DNA of 64,000 nucleotides from CAKVOD01 sp964606505 (GTDB lineage Bacteria > Bacillota > Clostridia > Christensenellales > UBA1242): NCBI GenBank assembly GCA_964606505.1, contig CAZSGM010000004.1, positions 77,832 through 141,831 of the forward strand, read 5' to 3'. Below the pieces are notes generated by a model that saw only the letters and a program-made list of their open reading frames with translations, was not told the origin of the DNA and searched no databases. The number at the start of each line of letters is the position of its first letter. Position 1 is the first letter of the stretch. This document shows, piece by piece, positions 28,216-37,853 of this stretch. A program made the translations under genes and the position numbers.

Positions 28216-28533
28216 CTACACAACTTTTGCTTGCGCTACAAGCATTTTGTCCGTCGCTCCCTTGCAAGCGTACAGCGGGCAAATTTGTTTTTTTATTATC
28301 GCGGTAGTTAGCGCTTTGATTTCGTCCTCAATTTTTGTTATTCCTAATTTTACTTCTTTTACATCATCTGATATACTTTCAACTTGCCCAAGATTTTCAG
28401 CAAGTTTATCAATCATACTTTGATATTTATCCTCCCTTTTCTGGCTATCTTTAAGTTCAAACATAAGTAGATAGACAAACATAACAGCGAAAATCCCGTT
28501 CCCGACCGCTAATTGTATCAATTCTTCCCACAT
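28216..28533 (-). CDS. BhlA/UviB-like holin
   Basis: A 105-residue protein with one N-terminal membrane segment (AVGNGIFAVMFVYLLMFEL) followed by KDSQKREDKYQSMIDKLAENL and a coiled coil. This is the layout of the BhlA/UviB family of phage and bacteriocin-associated holin-like proteins. Two cysteines near residue 85-90 are unusual. Its start lies two bases past the coiled-coil protein stop, so they are translated together. With the 27651 gene it makes two holin-like proteins next to each other but no endolysin. Confidence 0.7.
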   Translation of the reverse strand: MWEELIQLAVGNGIFAVMFVYLLMFELKDSQKREDKYQSMIDKLAENLGQVESISDDVKEVKLGITKIEDEIKALTTAIIKKQICPLYACKGATDKMLVAQAKVV

Positions 28534-28534
28534 A

Positions 28535-29965
28535 TTAGCGCGCCTTTGTTATGTGAACGTAATAAGCAAGACTAGTGCCTAAAATATCTTTAATGAAAGA
28601 ATTATTTGTCAACTCACTGAGTGCGTCTTCTTTGGATAATGAGTTCAAATATTTTTCAACAGCTTTAATTGATTCGCCATTTTTATACGAGTCAATTGTA
28701 TCTTTTGAGTTAAAATACTTGTAAACCTCGTCAATATAATCCTCATCAATTTGCTGGTTTTTCTTCTTTGCGTCTGCTTTATATTCGGCTTCAATTTGAG
28801 TAATTTTGTTGTTGTATTCCAAAATTTCGTCGTTTTTGTCTTGAATTTCCTGCTTAAGTTCTTTAATTTTTTCGTTTAATTTCACTGCATACGTTAAGTT
28901 GAACTCGTCAAGCGCGGTTTGTCTATCCTCATTGAGAGAGGTAATTTCGTCGTTAAGGTCTGAGATGTCTTGCCCAAGTTTTTGGTCAACGCTTATCAGT
29001 TTTTGTATCAACTCTTTATCAAAAGCATTTAGGTTATTTATGACAATGCTGCTGCGTTGCAAGCCACGCTTCAAGGCATCGTTTTCAGCCTGTCTTTTGT
29101 ACGCGTTATAGTAGTTTTTGAGTTCAACTTTTTCTATCTCACTTTGAGTACGCAACTTATCCTCAGCTCCATTGAGCGCGCTCAATTTTGTGTCAATTTT
29201 ATCATTTATAGCGTCTTTTTGCGCTTTTTCGTAACTTGAAAGCGCGTTTTCGGCTTCTTTTTGTATATCTTCGTCGGTTTTTGTAACATACTCTTTGCGC
29301 TGTAAACTTATATCTTCACTAATTTTGTCTCCTTTATTTGGAAAAAAGGAATACATTTCATCAATATCACCAATTTCCTGCTTGAGTTTGTCATAAGCGG
29401 CACTTTTGGTTGAAGTTTCGTCCTCTTTTTCATTTTCAAGCGGAGAGTTTTCACTATCATTTAACGGTGTCGACGCAGTTTTATCGGCATCCAAGGTTGG
29501 GGCACCAACGCTATTAAAACGCATTTCGCGCTCTTTTGTTTTATCGTCCACGTCTGAGAGTTTTTTAGCAGCAACTTCTTTCTCACGCGCAGAAGGTTGA
29601 GTATCACGCTCTGAAGTGGGCATTTTTAAGGTTTCGCCGTCTTTGGGCGCAAGCGGCTTTACCGTTTCCCCACTCTCTTGCGCAACCGTTTTTGCGGTAA
29701 GGTTAAGTTTAGGTTGTTTCTCAACTTCCCTAATTCCTGCCGCTTTGCTTTCTGTATTATCTACGGCGCGAGTGGTTTGCACAGAAGTTTCGGTTGCCTT
29801 AACTAGGTCTTTATCAAGTTGAGTTTTTAAGTCTGCTTTGACCTTACTTTCAAGCAAGCCCAAACCTTCCGACGTTTTGCTTGTTTCGCTTGGATTGTTT
29901 TCTTTCTTCTTTCTTTTCTTTTCAAGTTCCAATAAATCTTTTTCGGAAACATTTACTACTGACAT
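28535..29965 (-). CDS. Phage coiled-coil structural protein
   Basis: A 476-residue, highly charged protein. The first 200 residues are low-complexity Glu/Lys/Thr-rich; from about 225 to 420 there is long predicted coiled coil (LNDEITSLNEDRQTALDEF, KELKQEIQDKNDEILEYNN). There are no membrane segments or enzymatic motifs. By position between the tail-stabilisation protein and holins it could be an internal ejection protein or tail fibre component. GGAGG lies five bases before the ATG. Confidence 0.65.
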   Translation of the reverse strand: MSVVNVSEKDLLELEKKRKKKENNPSETSKTSEGLGLLESKVKADLKTQLDKDLVKATETSVQTTRAVDNTESKAAGIREVEKQPKLNLTAKTVAQESGETVKPLAPKDGETLKMPTSERDTQPSAREKEVAAKKLSDVDDKTKEREMRFNSVGAPTLDADKTASTPLNDSENSPLENEKEDETSTKSAAYDKLKQEIGDIDEMYSFFPNKGDKISEDISLQRKEYVTKTDEDIQKEAENALSSYEKAQKDAINDKIDTKLSALNGAEDKLRTQSEIEKVELKNYYNAYKRQAENDALKRGLQRSSIVINNLNAFDKELIQKLISVDQKLGQDISDLNDEITSLNEDRQTALDEFNLTYAVKLNEKIKELKQEIQDKNDEILEYNNKITQIEAEYKADAKKKNQQIDEDYIDEVYKYFNSKDTIDSYKNGESIKAVEKYLNSLSKEDALSELTNNSFIKDILGTSLAYYVHITKAR

Positions 29966-29977
29966 TTAATTTCCTCC

Positions 29978-30103
29978 TTAAATTTTATCAATTTTATCGT
30001 TAAATTGCGTGTTTTTGCTGTAATTTAACGCAATTTTGTTGTTTTTTATGTTAAACGCGTGATAAAACCCGCGCTTAAGTTCAAGTTTTAAACTTCTCTT
30101 CAT
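29978..30103 (-). CDS. Small basic phage protein (41 residues)
   Basis: A short gene between two phage structural genes. It begins MKRSLKLELKRGFYHAFNI and is rich in Lys and Asn. GGAG lies eight bases upstream of the ATG, and the stop codon is next to the GGAGG of the following gene, so it is properly embedded in the operon. No family is recognised. Confidence 0.6.
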   Translation of the reverse strand: MKRSLKLELKRGFYHAFNIKNNKIALNYSKNTQFNDKIDKI

Positions 30104-30119
30104 TGCACTTCTCCTTTCG

Positions 30120-31616
30120 TTACTTTAGCACATCAAGGCTTATGGCGACAGATGAAACATAAGCAGTTTGATCGGTTGTTTCAATCTCAACGCCAATTCT
30201 GACGCCCTTCACATTGCAAACCAGCGTCTGCAGTTTTGGCGACCCGCAGACGTTCAAAACCTGCGTTTCTTGCTCGCTCTTAACTTTGATAGTAACGTCG
30301 GTAGGCGTGATTAAACTCACACTCCTCACAACTTTTTCGTTGAGCGCCCCCAAGTCCCCCATTGGCGACTGCCAGCACTTAGGTAGGTTAGCGTCAAAAA
30401 GTTTGCCGTCGTCGGTAAGTTCGCCAATCTTTTGCGATTTTGAGCCGTTAAAAAGCGCAACAAGTTTCTGCCAGCCGTCGTACACAAAACTTTCCATTGC
30501 TCGCACATCGACGCCCCTAAAAATGTTCAACTTCCCCGTTTTCAAGTCAAACTCAATTAGCGCGTTGTTTTTATAGCCGCTTTCGCTTTCGCATCCCACT
30601 GTTTTGCCGTCTTGGAAATTTAGCCTAATAGAAAGATAATACTTCCCGTTAAAGTAACACGCGCAGGCGTTTTTGATTGAGACGGTATCAATAAGGTTGT
30701 TGATTTTTAAGTTGCACCTGTAAACATTTGCGCCGACGCAATAGTAAAGCCCGTCGGTTGCAAGATACACAATGCGGTCGCCACACAGCGCTGCGGTATT
30801 TGAGTAAATCATATTTGAAGTGCGCAAAATGTGCGTTACGCTAAACTCGCTTTGGTCACCATACGCGGAAAGACGCGAAATGCCAAAGTCCCTGATTAGG
30901 TAAACATAGTCGTTAAAACTGATGACTTTGTTTATGTTCCCGCGCTCATCGACAAGTTCGATAAAACCACCCGCGTCGCTCGTTTCGCTCCAGTTTGTTA
31001 TATCCAAGTCTTTACTGAAACGCACCTGACGCTTATTGTCAGAAGTTGTCGCAAAAATACGCTCATAATGGCTGCAAATGCTCGTCAAATGCAAGTTTTT
31101 TGAACTATTTACAGGCGTTGCGGTCAAGTTCCAAAGATACATTTTATCTGTTGGCGAACAAATTACCGCAACATACTTATCGTTGTACTTGTAATTTATT
31201 ATCGTTGGCTCGGAAGTAAATTTTACTTGTATGCGCGTAAAAATTGGCGCGTAATCGTTTACGTACGCCATATAAATATAACCGTCGTCGCAATAGACAA
31301 GGATTAAGTTTTCATCTGCACCGCCGCCGTCTGCGGTTATGTGAACATTCCAAACGCGGAGAGGTTTTGCTGAACTTGTTGGAGCTTGAAACGTGTGCCA
31401 CTGCCCGCTATGTAGCCCATCGGGGAGTTTTAAGTCCGCGAACCCGTGCCCGTGCTTGAGTGTTTTGTCGTCATATTTTAGGTTGTATGCCATATAAGCA
31501 TAGTCCATTGAAAGGGCGTTCTCGTCAACATCGCGATTGACGCCTTTACTAAAATCTGAAAGGCTGTAAATGTACGATTTTGCGACGCGCCCTTTTGCGT
31601 TTTTCTTATAATACAT
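30120..31616 (-). CDS. Phage tail-stabilisation-like protein (P22 gp10-like position)
   Basis: A 498-residue beta-rich protein with repeated short blade-like segments (ENLILVYCDDGYIYMAYV, KYVAVICSPTDKMYLWNL, ERIFATTSDNKRQVRFS, GDRIVYLATDGLYYC), suggesting a beta-propeller. In short-tailed phages of the P22 type a protein of about this size follows the gp4 adaptor and plugs or extends the portal tube (gp10). The order portal, scaffold, coat, gp4-like, this gene fits exactly. The family assignment rests on order, size and fold pattern. GGAG precedes the ATG. Confidence 0.6.
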   Translation of the reverse strand: MYYKKNAKGRVAKSYIYSLSDFSKGVNRDVDENALSMDYAYMAYNLKYDDKTLKHGHGFADLKLPDGLHSGQWHTFQAPTSSAKPLRVWNVHITADGGGADENLILVYCDDGYIYMAYVNDYAPIFTRIQVKFTSEPTIINYKYNDKYVAVICSPTDKMYLWNLTATPVNSSKNLHLTSICSHYERIFATTSDNKRQVRFSKDLDITNWSETSDAGGFIELVDERGNINKVISFNDYVYLIRDFGISRLSAYGDQSEFSVTHILRTSNMIYSNTAALCGDRIVYLATDGLYYCVGANVYRCNLKINNLIDTVSIKNACACYFNGKYYLSIRLNFQDGKTVGCESESGYKNNALIEFDLKTGKLNIFRGVDVRAMESFVYDGWQKLVALFNGSKSQKIGELTDDGKLFDANLPKCWQSPMGDLGALNEKVVRSVSLITPTDVTIKVKSEQETQVLNVCGSPKLQTLVCNVKGVRIGVEIETTDQTAYVSSVAISLDVLK

Positions 31617-31664
31617 CTTTTCTCCTTTTGTATGGCTTTTGCCACTATAAAAGTTTACCTAAAA

Positions 31665-32228
31665 CTACCAAATGCGCGCTTTTACGCTCATAGACCTTGC
31701 AGGCATCAACGCCGACTTTATTGCGTCCCTGTACCTTGCGTCAAACATTTCAGCCTCACTGAGTTTGCCTTTGTACAAGCAATACTCGGTTGCGACCCCC
31801 AGCGCAATGAGGCGCGGCGTAACTCCTAGCGCGTCAAAGTTTATGTTGTCTGTAAACGAGGTTAGCGTTGCGGGCAAAAACGAGTATTTTACAATAACTT
31901 TTCGATAGCCCGTGCCAACCGTTGCAGACTGCGCATTCAATGTAAATTTTAAGTAATCGTTTCTTAAATTTTTCACTGAGTGTAACTTCAAAATGTTTTG
32001 GCTAAGTTCGTTAAAATATATTTTGCCGCCAACCAAGTCGTACTCCTCTTCAATAAGTTGAGGAAAGTAATCACTGGCAAGTTCGGACAACACTTCGTTG
32101 AGGCAAAACAACAATGTGTTGCAAATATTGTTTGCGCGAGTGTCAGACGCGCTAAGCGTCGGCAACCCCGCCGTTTCGGGGAGTTCTAGGTAGTTTCCTA
32201 CGTGTTTTAAAATATCACTAACATTCAT
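31665..32228 (-). CDS. Phage head-tail adaptor, gp4-like
   Basis: A 187-residue mainly helical protein, with NICNTLLFCLNEVLSELASDYFPQL near residue 35, a short beta insertion, and GVTPRLIALGVATEYCLYKGKLSEAEMFDARYRDAI. The last pattern is common in head-completion/adaptor proteins that dock on the portal ring. Length and place after the coat protein match P22 gp4. No clear ribosome site is seen at the ATG. Confidence 0.6.
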   Translation of the reverse strand: MNVSDILKHVGNYLELPETAGLPTLSASDTRANNICNTLLFCLNEVLSELASDYFPQLIEEEYDLVGGKIYFNELSQNILKLHSVKNLRNDYLKFTLNAQSATVGTGYRKVIVKYSFLPATLTSFTDNINFDALGVTPRLIALGVATEYCLYKGKLSEAEMFDARYRDAIKSALMPARSMSVKARIW

Positions 32229-32330
32229 TTTATTTTATAATAGCGCACCCAAAAACTTAGGCGCGCTACTTTCTCCTTTTATTTATTTGCGCGATTTTAC
32301 TTTTGAAAATCACTAAGCAAACTAGGACAA

Positions 32331-32642
32331 TTACAGTTTAACATTTTGCATAATTTTATCAAAAAGTTGTTCTTTTTCTCGCTTTTCAAGGTTTTTATTA
32401 GAAATTTCCATTTCTTTTAGCAATTTTTCTGCATTTTCCTTGCGAGTTGCCCACACTTTACGCAAAAAACGTTCGTCCAAATTGCCCGAATATAAAAGTT
32501 CCGTGTGCAACTTCATCCCATACTCTTTGCAGACTTCAAACGCGTGCTTAATGTGGTTTCTAAAAACTCGGTAGCCGCTATCAATCGCTTTAATTTGTCT
32601 AACAATTTCTAGTGCGTCGTCAAAAATTTCTGTTCTGTTCAT
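32331..32642 (-). CDS. Small helical phage protein
   Basis: A 103-residue charged helical protein (EIFDDALEIVRQIKAIDSGY, ENAEKLLKEMEISNKNLEKREK) between the coat and adaptor genes. There is no recognised family. An AAGGA site precedes the ATG. It could be a head decoration or assembly factor by position. Confidence 0.6.
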   Translation of the reverse strand: MNRTEIFDDALEIVRQIKAIDSGYRVFRNHIKHAFEVCKEYGMKLHTELLYSGNLDERFLRKVWATRKENAEKLLKEMEISNKNLEKREKEQLFDKIMQNVKL

Positions 32643-32661
32643 ATAATCGTCCTTAATTTTT

Positions 32662-33825
32662 TTACGCTTCGGTAATTCCTGTTATAACACCTTGCCCCGC
32701 TGGATGGTCGCACAACAATTCAGCGTACTTTACAAGCGTTGCGGTGTAGACAGGCTTGCCTGCAACTTGTTTTAACACATTGCCGTTTTCACCCTCAAGC
32801 CAACGCCAGTCGCAAAGTTGGTGCAAAGCAAAATCCTTTGTGTTAAGGAAGTACATATTCCCTTCTTTTGCAAAGCGGTCTGAAACAACTGGAATCCCAT
32901 TGAAACTAATTGCCTTGTATCCACCCTTCAAATCCATAATATCAATGTTTGACCTAAATGTATTGAGGTAGGTTTGGTAAGCGCGTTTTACGCCTGAGGA
33001 ACAAACAATGTAGTCAACTTCGCCGCTTGACGATTCGTTGATAAGGTCAACCATTTTTTGCATCTTTACATCGTCAATTGTCGCGGAAGTTGATGTTTGA
33101 GGGTTCATAAATGAGTAAGAAGATTTGTTGAGCCCGTAGAGGTTTGTGTTTGAGAAAATCCCGTCCAAGCCCGTGATTTCGTTTTTGTATGAGTTTTGAA
33201 CGGTAAGGTAGATTGTGTCGGTTACCTCTGACAAATCAAATGTTTTGTCAAAGTAAGCAACTTTATTTGCTCTATCGACGCTTGTAATGCGAACTTGTGT
33301 TGTAACGACTGCGTTTTTGTTTGTTACAAGGTCGCAAACCATTCCTTCAATCAAGTTTTGAGTGCTATCAACATTCAGCGCGTTCAAGCTGTCGTCGTTT
33401 TCAGTTGCGACTGCCAAAACACCTGTACCGTTACCAAATAACATTCTGCCGAAGTTGAATTTGCTGGCTTTAATCAAGCCTTCCATTTCTGCGTTCAAAA
33501 GGTTAACGAACGCACCTGCACTGTTGCTGGACGCGCGGATTGCCTTGTCAGAAAGTTCAATTGTACCAAACAAGTTTTTAAGCGTTGAGGTAAAGTTAAC
33601 GTACTTGTTTTGCGCGCTAGTTGGGAGCGTTCCGTCCTCTGTGCCCGCGCCGATACCGCCGTTAATGCCGACAGGTGCAAGTTTCTTAACTTCCTTACCC
33701 CAAACGTCTTGAGTTGTTTGCTTAATCATATTGTAAAGTGGATTAGTTTTTGTATTAAGTTGATTGCTTACCACGCCAAGGTAAACTGTTTTTAAGGCGT
33801 CTTCTGCTGTTGATAATGTTACCAT
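32662..33825 (-). CDS. Phage major capsid protein
   Basis: A 387-residue protein in the coat position after the scaffold. It starts VTLSTAEDALKTVYLGVVSNQLN, has GINGGIGAGTEDGTLPTSAQNKYVNFTSTLKNLFGTIELSDKAIRAS, and later IMDLKGGYKAISFNGIPVVSDRF and FALHQLCDWRWLEG. These are features of HK97-fold coat proteins that form an N-arm, an E-loop-like insertion and a P-domain strand. GGAG precedes the ATG. The closest described type is uncertain. Confidence 0.78.
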   Translation of the reverse strand: MVTLSTAEDALKTVYLGVVSNQLNTKTNPLYNMIKQTTQDVWGKEVKKLAPVGINGGIGAGTEDGTLPTSAQNKYVNFTSTLKNLFGTIELSDKAIRASSNSAGAFVNLLNAEMEGLIKASKFNFGRMLFGNGTGVLAVATENDDSLNALNVDSTQNLIEGMVCDLVTNKNAVVTTQVRITSVDRANKVAYFDKTFDLSEVTDTIYLTVQNSYKNEITGLDGIFSNTNLYGLNKSSYSFMNPQTSTSATIDDVKMQKMVDLINESSSGEVDYIVCSSGVKRAYQTYLNTFRSNIDIMDLKGGYKAISFNGIPVVSDRFAKEGNMYFLNTKDFALHQLCDWRWLEGENGNVLKQVAGKPVYTATLVKYAELLCDHPAGQGVITGITEA

Positions 33826-33928
33826 TTTATTCTCCTATATTAGCGCACGGAGCCAAACCTTTGCGCGAGGTGAACATTTTGCGATTTTATTTTCTATCCA
33901 AGCTGCCTCTATTTTAAAAGAACTTCCT

Positions 33929-34975
33929 TTAATTTAAAAGCAACTTTTCTAGAATGTCTCGCGCTTCGGTTAACGTCGTTGGAGTCGAAGGAGTCGAGGC
34001 GGCTATATTTGCGCCAAAGTTTCTCGTCATTAGTGGCGGAACTTTCTTGCGACTGCATTCTTCGACATAATCACGTATAATTTCGTCGTGCGCCTGCTTG
34101 TTATTTTTAGCAAGATTGACTATAAATTCGGGGTCATTAATTTGTTTATCATATTGTGTTGAATGCTCCAAAAATAAGCTTAACACCGCTTCCGTTACCC
34201 CGTTAGGATTGTCAATCAATGCGCTGTTTTCCATAAACTTATTGACTATGGCGCCGTAAATATCTTTGCTTACAACACCACTTTCGCAAAGCTGTTTTAT
34301 TTGTTGATTAATATCATTTTTTGACTGTTCGTTTTGTAGATTTTCTAAATTATTTAGTTCGTTTTCGTCGTCATTTTGCTGCGTCAAAACTTCCTCTTGT
34401 TCAACGCCCAAATGCGCGTTTTTCTCTAAATTTCGCGAAAAAACATTGATTTTTTGCGTTTTTTCTTCACTTTTTTGCATTTTTTCGCTATTTTTTTGAT
34501 TTTCTAGTGTACTTTCGCCGCTCGCAACTTCGGCTGTTTCGCCCTCATTTTTCGTGTTGTCGGTGTCTAAATTTTCACTAAGTTCGTTGAATTTATCGTC
34601 GGTCTTTAAGTCAAGATTTTCGTACGCACTGTGTTCATACTTACTTAGTAACTGACTTTTGCGCGTAAACTCCGCTTGCAAATTTTCGTACGCTTTTGCA
34701 AGCGTTGCAACGCTTTTAAATTTGCCGAGAATGTTTAGGTTTTCTTCGTCCCGTTTTGCAATGTTAGTTTCACAGTTTGCACCTACTTCGTCCGCACCTT
34801 GTAGATTTTTCGCACTGTCAAAATTTACGGTTGCGACAAGATTTTTATCGCTAACACTACCCTCTAATGTAGGGGGTGTTTCGCTATTATTTTGCGATTG
34901 CGTGCGTGTGTTTTGCGCGTCAATTGTTTCAATTTTTTCATTTTTTAAAGTTGTTCCATTTATTAAATTATTCAT
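33929..34975 (-). CDS. Phage scaffolding protein
   Basis: A 348-residue acidic, Asn/Glu-rich protein between portal and coat genes, the normal scaffold position. It has FKSVATLAKAYENLQAEFTRKSQLLSKYE near residue 85, a helix pattern common to phage scaffolds. The centre is low-complexity (residues about 115-205), and the C-terminal part (PEFIVNLAKNNKQAHDEIIRDY) is helical. AAAGG precedes the ATG. Confidence 0.72.
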   Translation of the reverse strand: MNNLINGTTLKNEKIETIDAQNTRTQSQNNSETPPTLEGSVSDKNLVATVNFDSAKNLQGADEVGANCETNIAKRDEENLNILGKFKSVATLAKAYENLQAEFTRKSQLLSKYEHSAYENLDLKTDDKFNELSENLDTDNTKNEGETAEVASGESTLENQKNSEKMQKSEEKTQKINVFSRNLEKNAHLGVEQEEVLTQQNDDENELNNLENLQNEQSKNDINQQIKQLCESGVVSKDIYGAIVNKFMENSALIDNPNGVTEAVLSLFLEHSTQYDKQINDPEFIVNLAKNNKQAHDEIIRDYVEECSRKKVPPLMTRNFGANIAASTPSTPTTLTEARDILEKLLLN

Positions 34976-35127
34976 ATTTTTTACCTTTATTTTGCACTGC
35001 GTGCTAGACTTTTTGTTGCTTTTTATTGTGTTAAAATGATACTATTGGACTTCAAACTGCAATTCTCGTTTTCTGCGGTTGAAAATTCAATTATCGCAGA
35101 AACAAATAATACAATTATTAAACTATC

Positions 35128-36990
35128 TTAATTTGCTTCACGCAAAGCAAGTTCCGAAATTGCCATTTTGTGTTCGTCGATATGCTTCAAAATCTTTTCC
35201 TTTATCGCTCTTTGCTTAGGGTTTTCGTCGTCGATTGTGTCCGACAGCAAAAACGCGGTGTGCTCCGTTATGTGGATAGCGTGGTCGTCAATTTGCGAAA
35301 CTGCTGGTATTTTGCCGCCGTTTAGGCACTCGACGCACTCTTTTTGCGCGCGACTTCTTTGCAGGCTTGCGATGTCCTGCCCTTGTTCCCAAATCCCAAA
35401 ACCTAAAAGCTCGAGTATCTTGCTGCGCATTCTGTTGTCAAGTTTGCCGTCCTCGTTTGAGAGCAAGCCCGCGTTAAGGAGTTCAAAAACCATACTGCGG
35501 CGCTGCGCAACCGTTTCGGTCAGCTCGTTTTCGGTTTCAAAAACAATATCTTCGCTACTAATGTCGGTACTGTCAAAATAAAACAACTCGACCTCTTGGT
35601 TGTTTCTGCCGATTATGCGCCCAACGCGTTTGTTTGTCGCGAACTGCTTATAAAGTCGCAAAATGTGTTTCCCAACATTTTTGATGGCGTTACGAATTTC
35701 CTCGGCACTTGTAGTAAGTTTCGCGTCATCCTGTTCAATGAGAAGTTGCAGTGCCGTTCCGCTCATATTTGCGTACGACGTGATTGCGTTTGTTAGGTCG
35801 CTGAGTCCCGACAGTACGGTCATTTGGTTCATCAGGCGCTCTTCCTCGTTTGAAAAATCGGCAGGCAACCCCGTTGTCGGCAAAAAGTGCGGCGGCGTTG
35901 CGCCCTGCCTATAAACCAATATTTTTCCCGGTTTCAACCCGTCCTCTTCGAGCGAGTCAGTATCAATACTCCCGTCCTCTACGCTCAAAACGCCCTGCGC
36001 AATGCGGTTCATAAACTCGTGCTTGCGGTTCTTGGTCGCGTTAAACGCGCGCTGAAGCGGAATTATCCTATCAATAATCGTCGTACCGAAAAAGTTTGAC
36101 GCTTGCTCTTGCGAAATCTGACGAATAAACGGAAGCCCGCGTTCCCCATCGTCGAGATTTTCAAACGGAAGTTCTCCCGAATACACAAGTTGTTTACCCG
36201 CGATAATTATCAGTCGCCCGTTAGGATGCGCAACTGTCGGACGCTCGTAATATTCGAGGACAACGGCGTTGTTTGTTTTGGTCGTTTTGATTACGCTGGT
36301 ATTAATCGAGCCGTAACCAAATCCCGCGCTGCTAGTTTCAACCGCGTCGGAAGTTATAACGTCGATATTTTCGCCCTCAACATCCACTCCCCACAACTGC
36401 TTGATGACGTCAACGTGGTATGCCCGCGCGTGGATAAGTGAGCGACAGTCCTCCAAACTTTCACAGGCGCAATTGTCGGGATAAATTTCAAACGGCGGAC
36501 AGATTGATATGCTAACATCTCCCTCGCGAATTTTTTTCCCGTCCTCGGTTTTGCCAACAATTTTGCCGCAGTTGTTGTCCCAGATGATTTTGTAAAATGC
36601 CGTACCGCACAACTCACTCCACTTAGTCGCCTTGGCAATCAAACTCGACAGCCCTAAGTTATGGTCAACCGCGTTTAATATGCACTTGCTAACCTTTGCA
36701 GACTTTATATCTTTCTCTTCGCTCGTACTTGGTAAAACGCTCATTTTAGGGCGAACGCGAGCAAGTTTTGCAAGTCTACTTTCGTACATTGTCGCGAGGT
36801 AGTTGTACGCCTGTCTTTCCTGCCACTCAAACTCATTGTCGAGGCTGCAAGTGTTACCCAACCCATCGACCGAACAAAATTGGTTTCCAACAACAAAATT
36901 TGCATTCGTTTGCCACTGCCTTTCAAACGGCTTGCGCTCAACTTTTCTCCTTTCAAACTCTTCAAGAATTTCACTAACTACTTCTTCCAT
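35128..36990 (-). CDS. Phage portal protein
   Basis: A 620-residue portal of the short-tailed phage type, which forms the 12-subunit ring through which DNA enters and leaves the head. Visible features are ERQWQTNANFVVGNQFC and RQAYNYLATMYESRLAKL at the N-terminus, SLIAKATKWSELCGTAFYKIIWD, and LPFIRQISQEQASNFFGTTIIDRIIPLQRAFNATKNRKHEF. The clip/stem-type region follows as VLSGLSDLTNAITSYANMSGTALQLLIEQDD. GGAG precedes the ATG. The size agrees with P22-type portals rather than tailed siphoviruses (about 400-500 residues). Confidence 0.8.
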   Translation of the reverse strand: MEEVVSEILEEFERRKVERKPFERQWQTNANFVVGNQFCSVDGLGNTCSLDNEFEWQERQAYNYLATMYESRLAKLARVRPKMSVLPSTSEEKDIKSAKVSKCILNAVDHNLGLSSLIAKATKWSELCGTAFYKIIWDNNCGKIVGKTEDGKKIREGDVSISICPPFEIYPDNCACESLEDCRSLIHARAYHVDVIKQLWGVDVEGENIDVITSDAVETSSAGFGYGSINTSVIKTTKTNNAVVLEYYERPTVAHPNGRLIIIAGKQLVYSGELPFENLDDGERGLPFIRQISQEQASNFFGTTIIDRIIPLQRAFNATKNRKHEFMNRIAQGVLSVEDGSIDTDSLEEDGLKPGKILVYRQGATPPHFLPTTGLPADFSNEEERLMNQMTVLSGLSDLTNAITSYANMSGTALQLLIEQDDAKLTTSAEEIRNAIKNVGKHILRLYKQFATNKRVGRIIGRNNQEVELFYFDSTDISSEDIVFETENELTETVAQRRSMVFELLNAGLLSNEDGKLDNRMRSKILELLGFGIWEQGQDIASLQRSRAQKECVECLNGGKIPAVSQIDDHAIHITEHTAFLLSDTIDDENPKQRAIKEKILKHIDEHKMAISELALREAN

Positions 36991-37149
36991 TTTTTACTCC
37001 TTTCTTTTGATTTTTTCAATTTTTAACGTTTTTTGCGCATTTTTATATGTTATTTTTTTATTTTTTTAAGAATAAATTTATATTTTTAAATGTATTTATT
37101 TGCATATTTTTAAATGTGTAAATTAATATTTTTTGTAATTAAATTCGTG

Positions 37150-37245
37150 CATTTATTATGATAAAATTTAAGTATTTATTGCATTAAAATTTGCATTTTG
37201 TTTATAATAAAATTCACTATTTATTATAGTTAAATTTGCTTATTG
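37150..37245. repeat. Degenerate tandem repeat of about 23 bp
   Basis: Four or five divergent units of the type TTTATTATRATAAAATTTA lie directly downstream of the small gene at 37253. Each unit has an A-run followed by TTTATT. It is AT-rich throughout, so some of the pattern could be compositional. Confidence 0.45.
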
Positions 37246-37252
37246 ATTTAAT

Positions 37253-37468
37253 TTATTTTAATGTTTTTTCTGCGCTGCTTTTTTCACTTGTTTTTTTACT
37301 CGTCTTTTTAAAATCCGTATAGCATTTATTAATTCCGTGCAGACAATCTTTGCATAAAAACAGCTGTGTGCGTACATTTTCTGGGTCTTTTAGCACAACA
37401 TATTCAGCTATATTTCCACATCCACGAATGTCGCATTGTTTAATAAAAATTGTTTTCTTTAATTCCAT
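37253..37468 (-). CDS. Small zinc-ribbon-like phage protein with KKTS tail
   Basis: A 71-residue protein with CDIRGC and CKDC, separated by about 25 residues, a spacing compatible with a treble-clef or ribbon zinc site. The C-terminus reads FKKTSKKTSEKSSAEKTLK, a short version of the KKTS repeats seen just upstream at 37693..37753. GGAG precedes the ATG. The function is unknown. Confidence 0.6.
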   Translation of the reverse strand: MELKKTIFIKQCDIRGCGNIAEYVVLKDPENVRTQLFLCKDCLHGINKCYTDFKKTSKKTSEKSSAEKTLK

Positions 37469-37616
37469 ATTTTCTCCTTATTTTTTAACATATAACATTA
37501 ATTTGCAAGATTAATTTATTTATTATTTATCTTGATATTTATTATTAAATTAATTATTATTTAATTTTATTTTTAATTGATTATATTTTTAATTAATTAA
37601 ATCAATATTTTGTTAA

Positions 37617-37753
37617 TTATTTAAGTAAAATCATTATTTTTTGCGTTTTTAATTGATTTTTACTGCTTTTTTCTATTTTTTCTAACTTTTTTGATGTTTT
37701 TTTTGATGTTTTTTTTGATGTTTTTTTTGATGTTTTTTTTGATGTTTTTTTTG
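37617..37753 (-). CDS. C-terminal piece of a gene ending in KKTS repeats (start lost in gap)
   Basis: An open frame on the minus strand enters from the N gap, reads five KKTS units encoded by the 12-bp repeats, and ends KKLEKIEKSSKNQLKTQK and six more residues before a TAA at 37617..37619. The start and most of the protein are in or beyond the gap. Just right of the gap the same frame begins with one RKTS unit but no start codon, so the gap probably hides more repeats or a start. It may be a paralogue of the 37253 gene. Confidence 0.45.
37693..37753. repeat. Perfect 12-bp tandem repeat abutting the assembly gap
   Basis: Five copies of GATGTTTTTTTT (AAAAAAAACATC in the coding direction) run into the N tract. 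The right edge of the gap resumes with ATGTTTTT, a partial unit. The repeat is the likely cause of the assembly break. Confidence 0.9.
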
Positions 37754-37853
37754 NNNNNNNNNNNNNNNNNNNNNNNNNNNNNNNNNNNNNNNNNNNNNNN
37801 NNNNNNNNNNNNNNNNNNNNNNNNNNNNNNNNNNNNNNNNNNNNNNNNNNNNN
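37754..37853. other. Assembly gap of 100 N
   Basis: Exactly 100 unknown bases, the conventional placeholder for a scaffold gap of unknown size. True length and content are not known. Confidence 0.99.
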
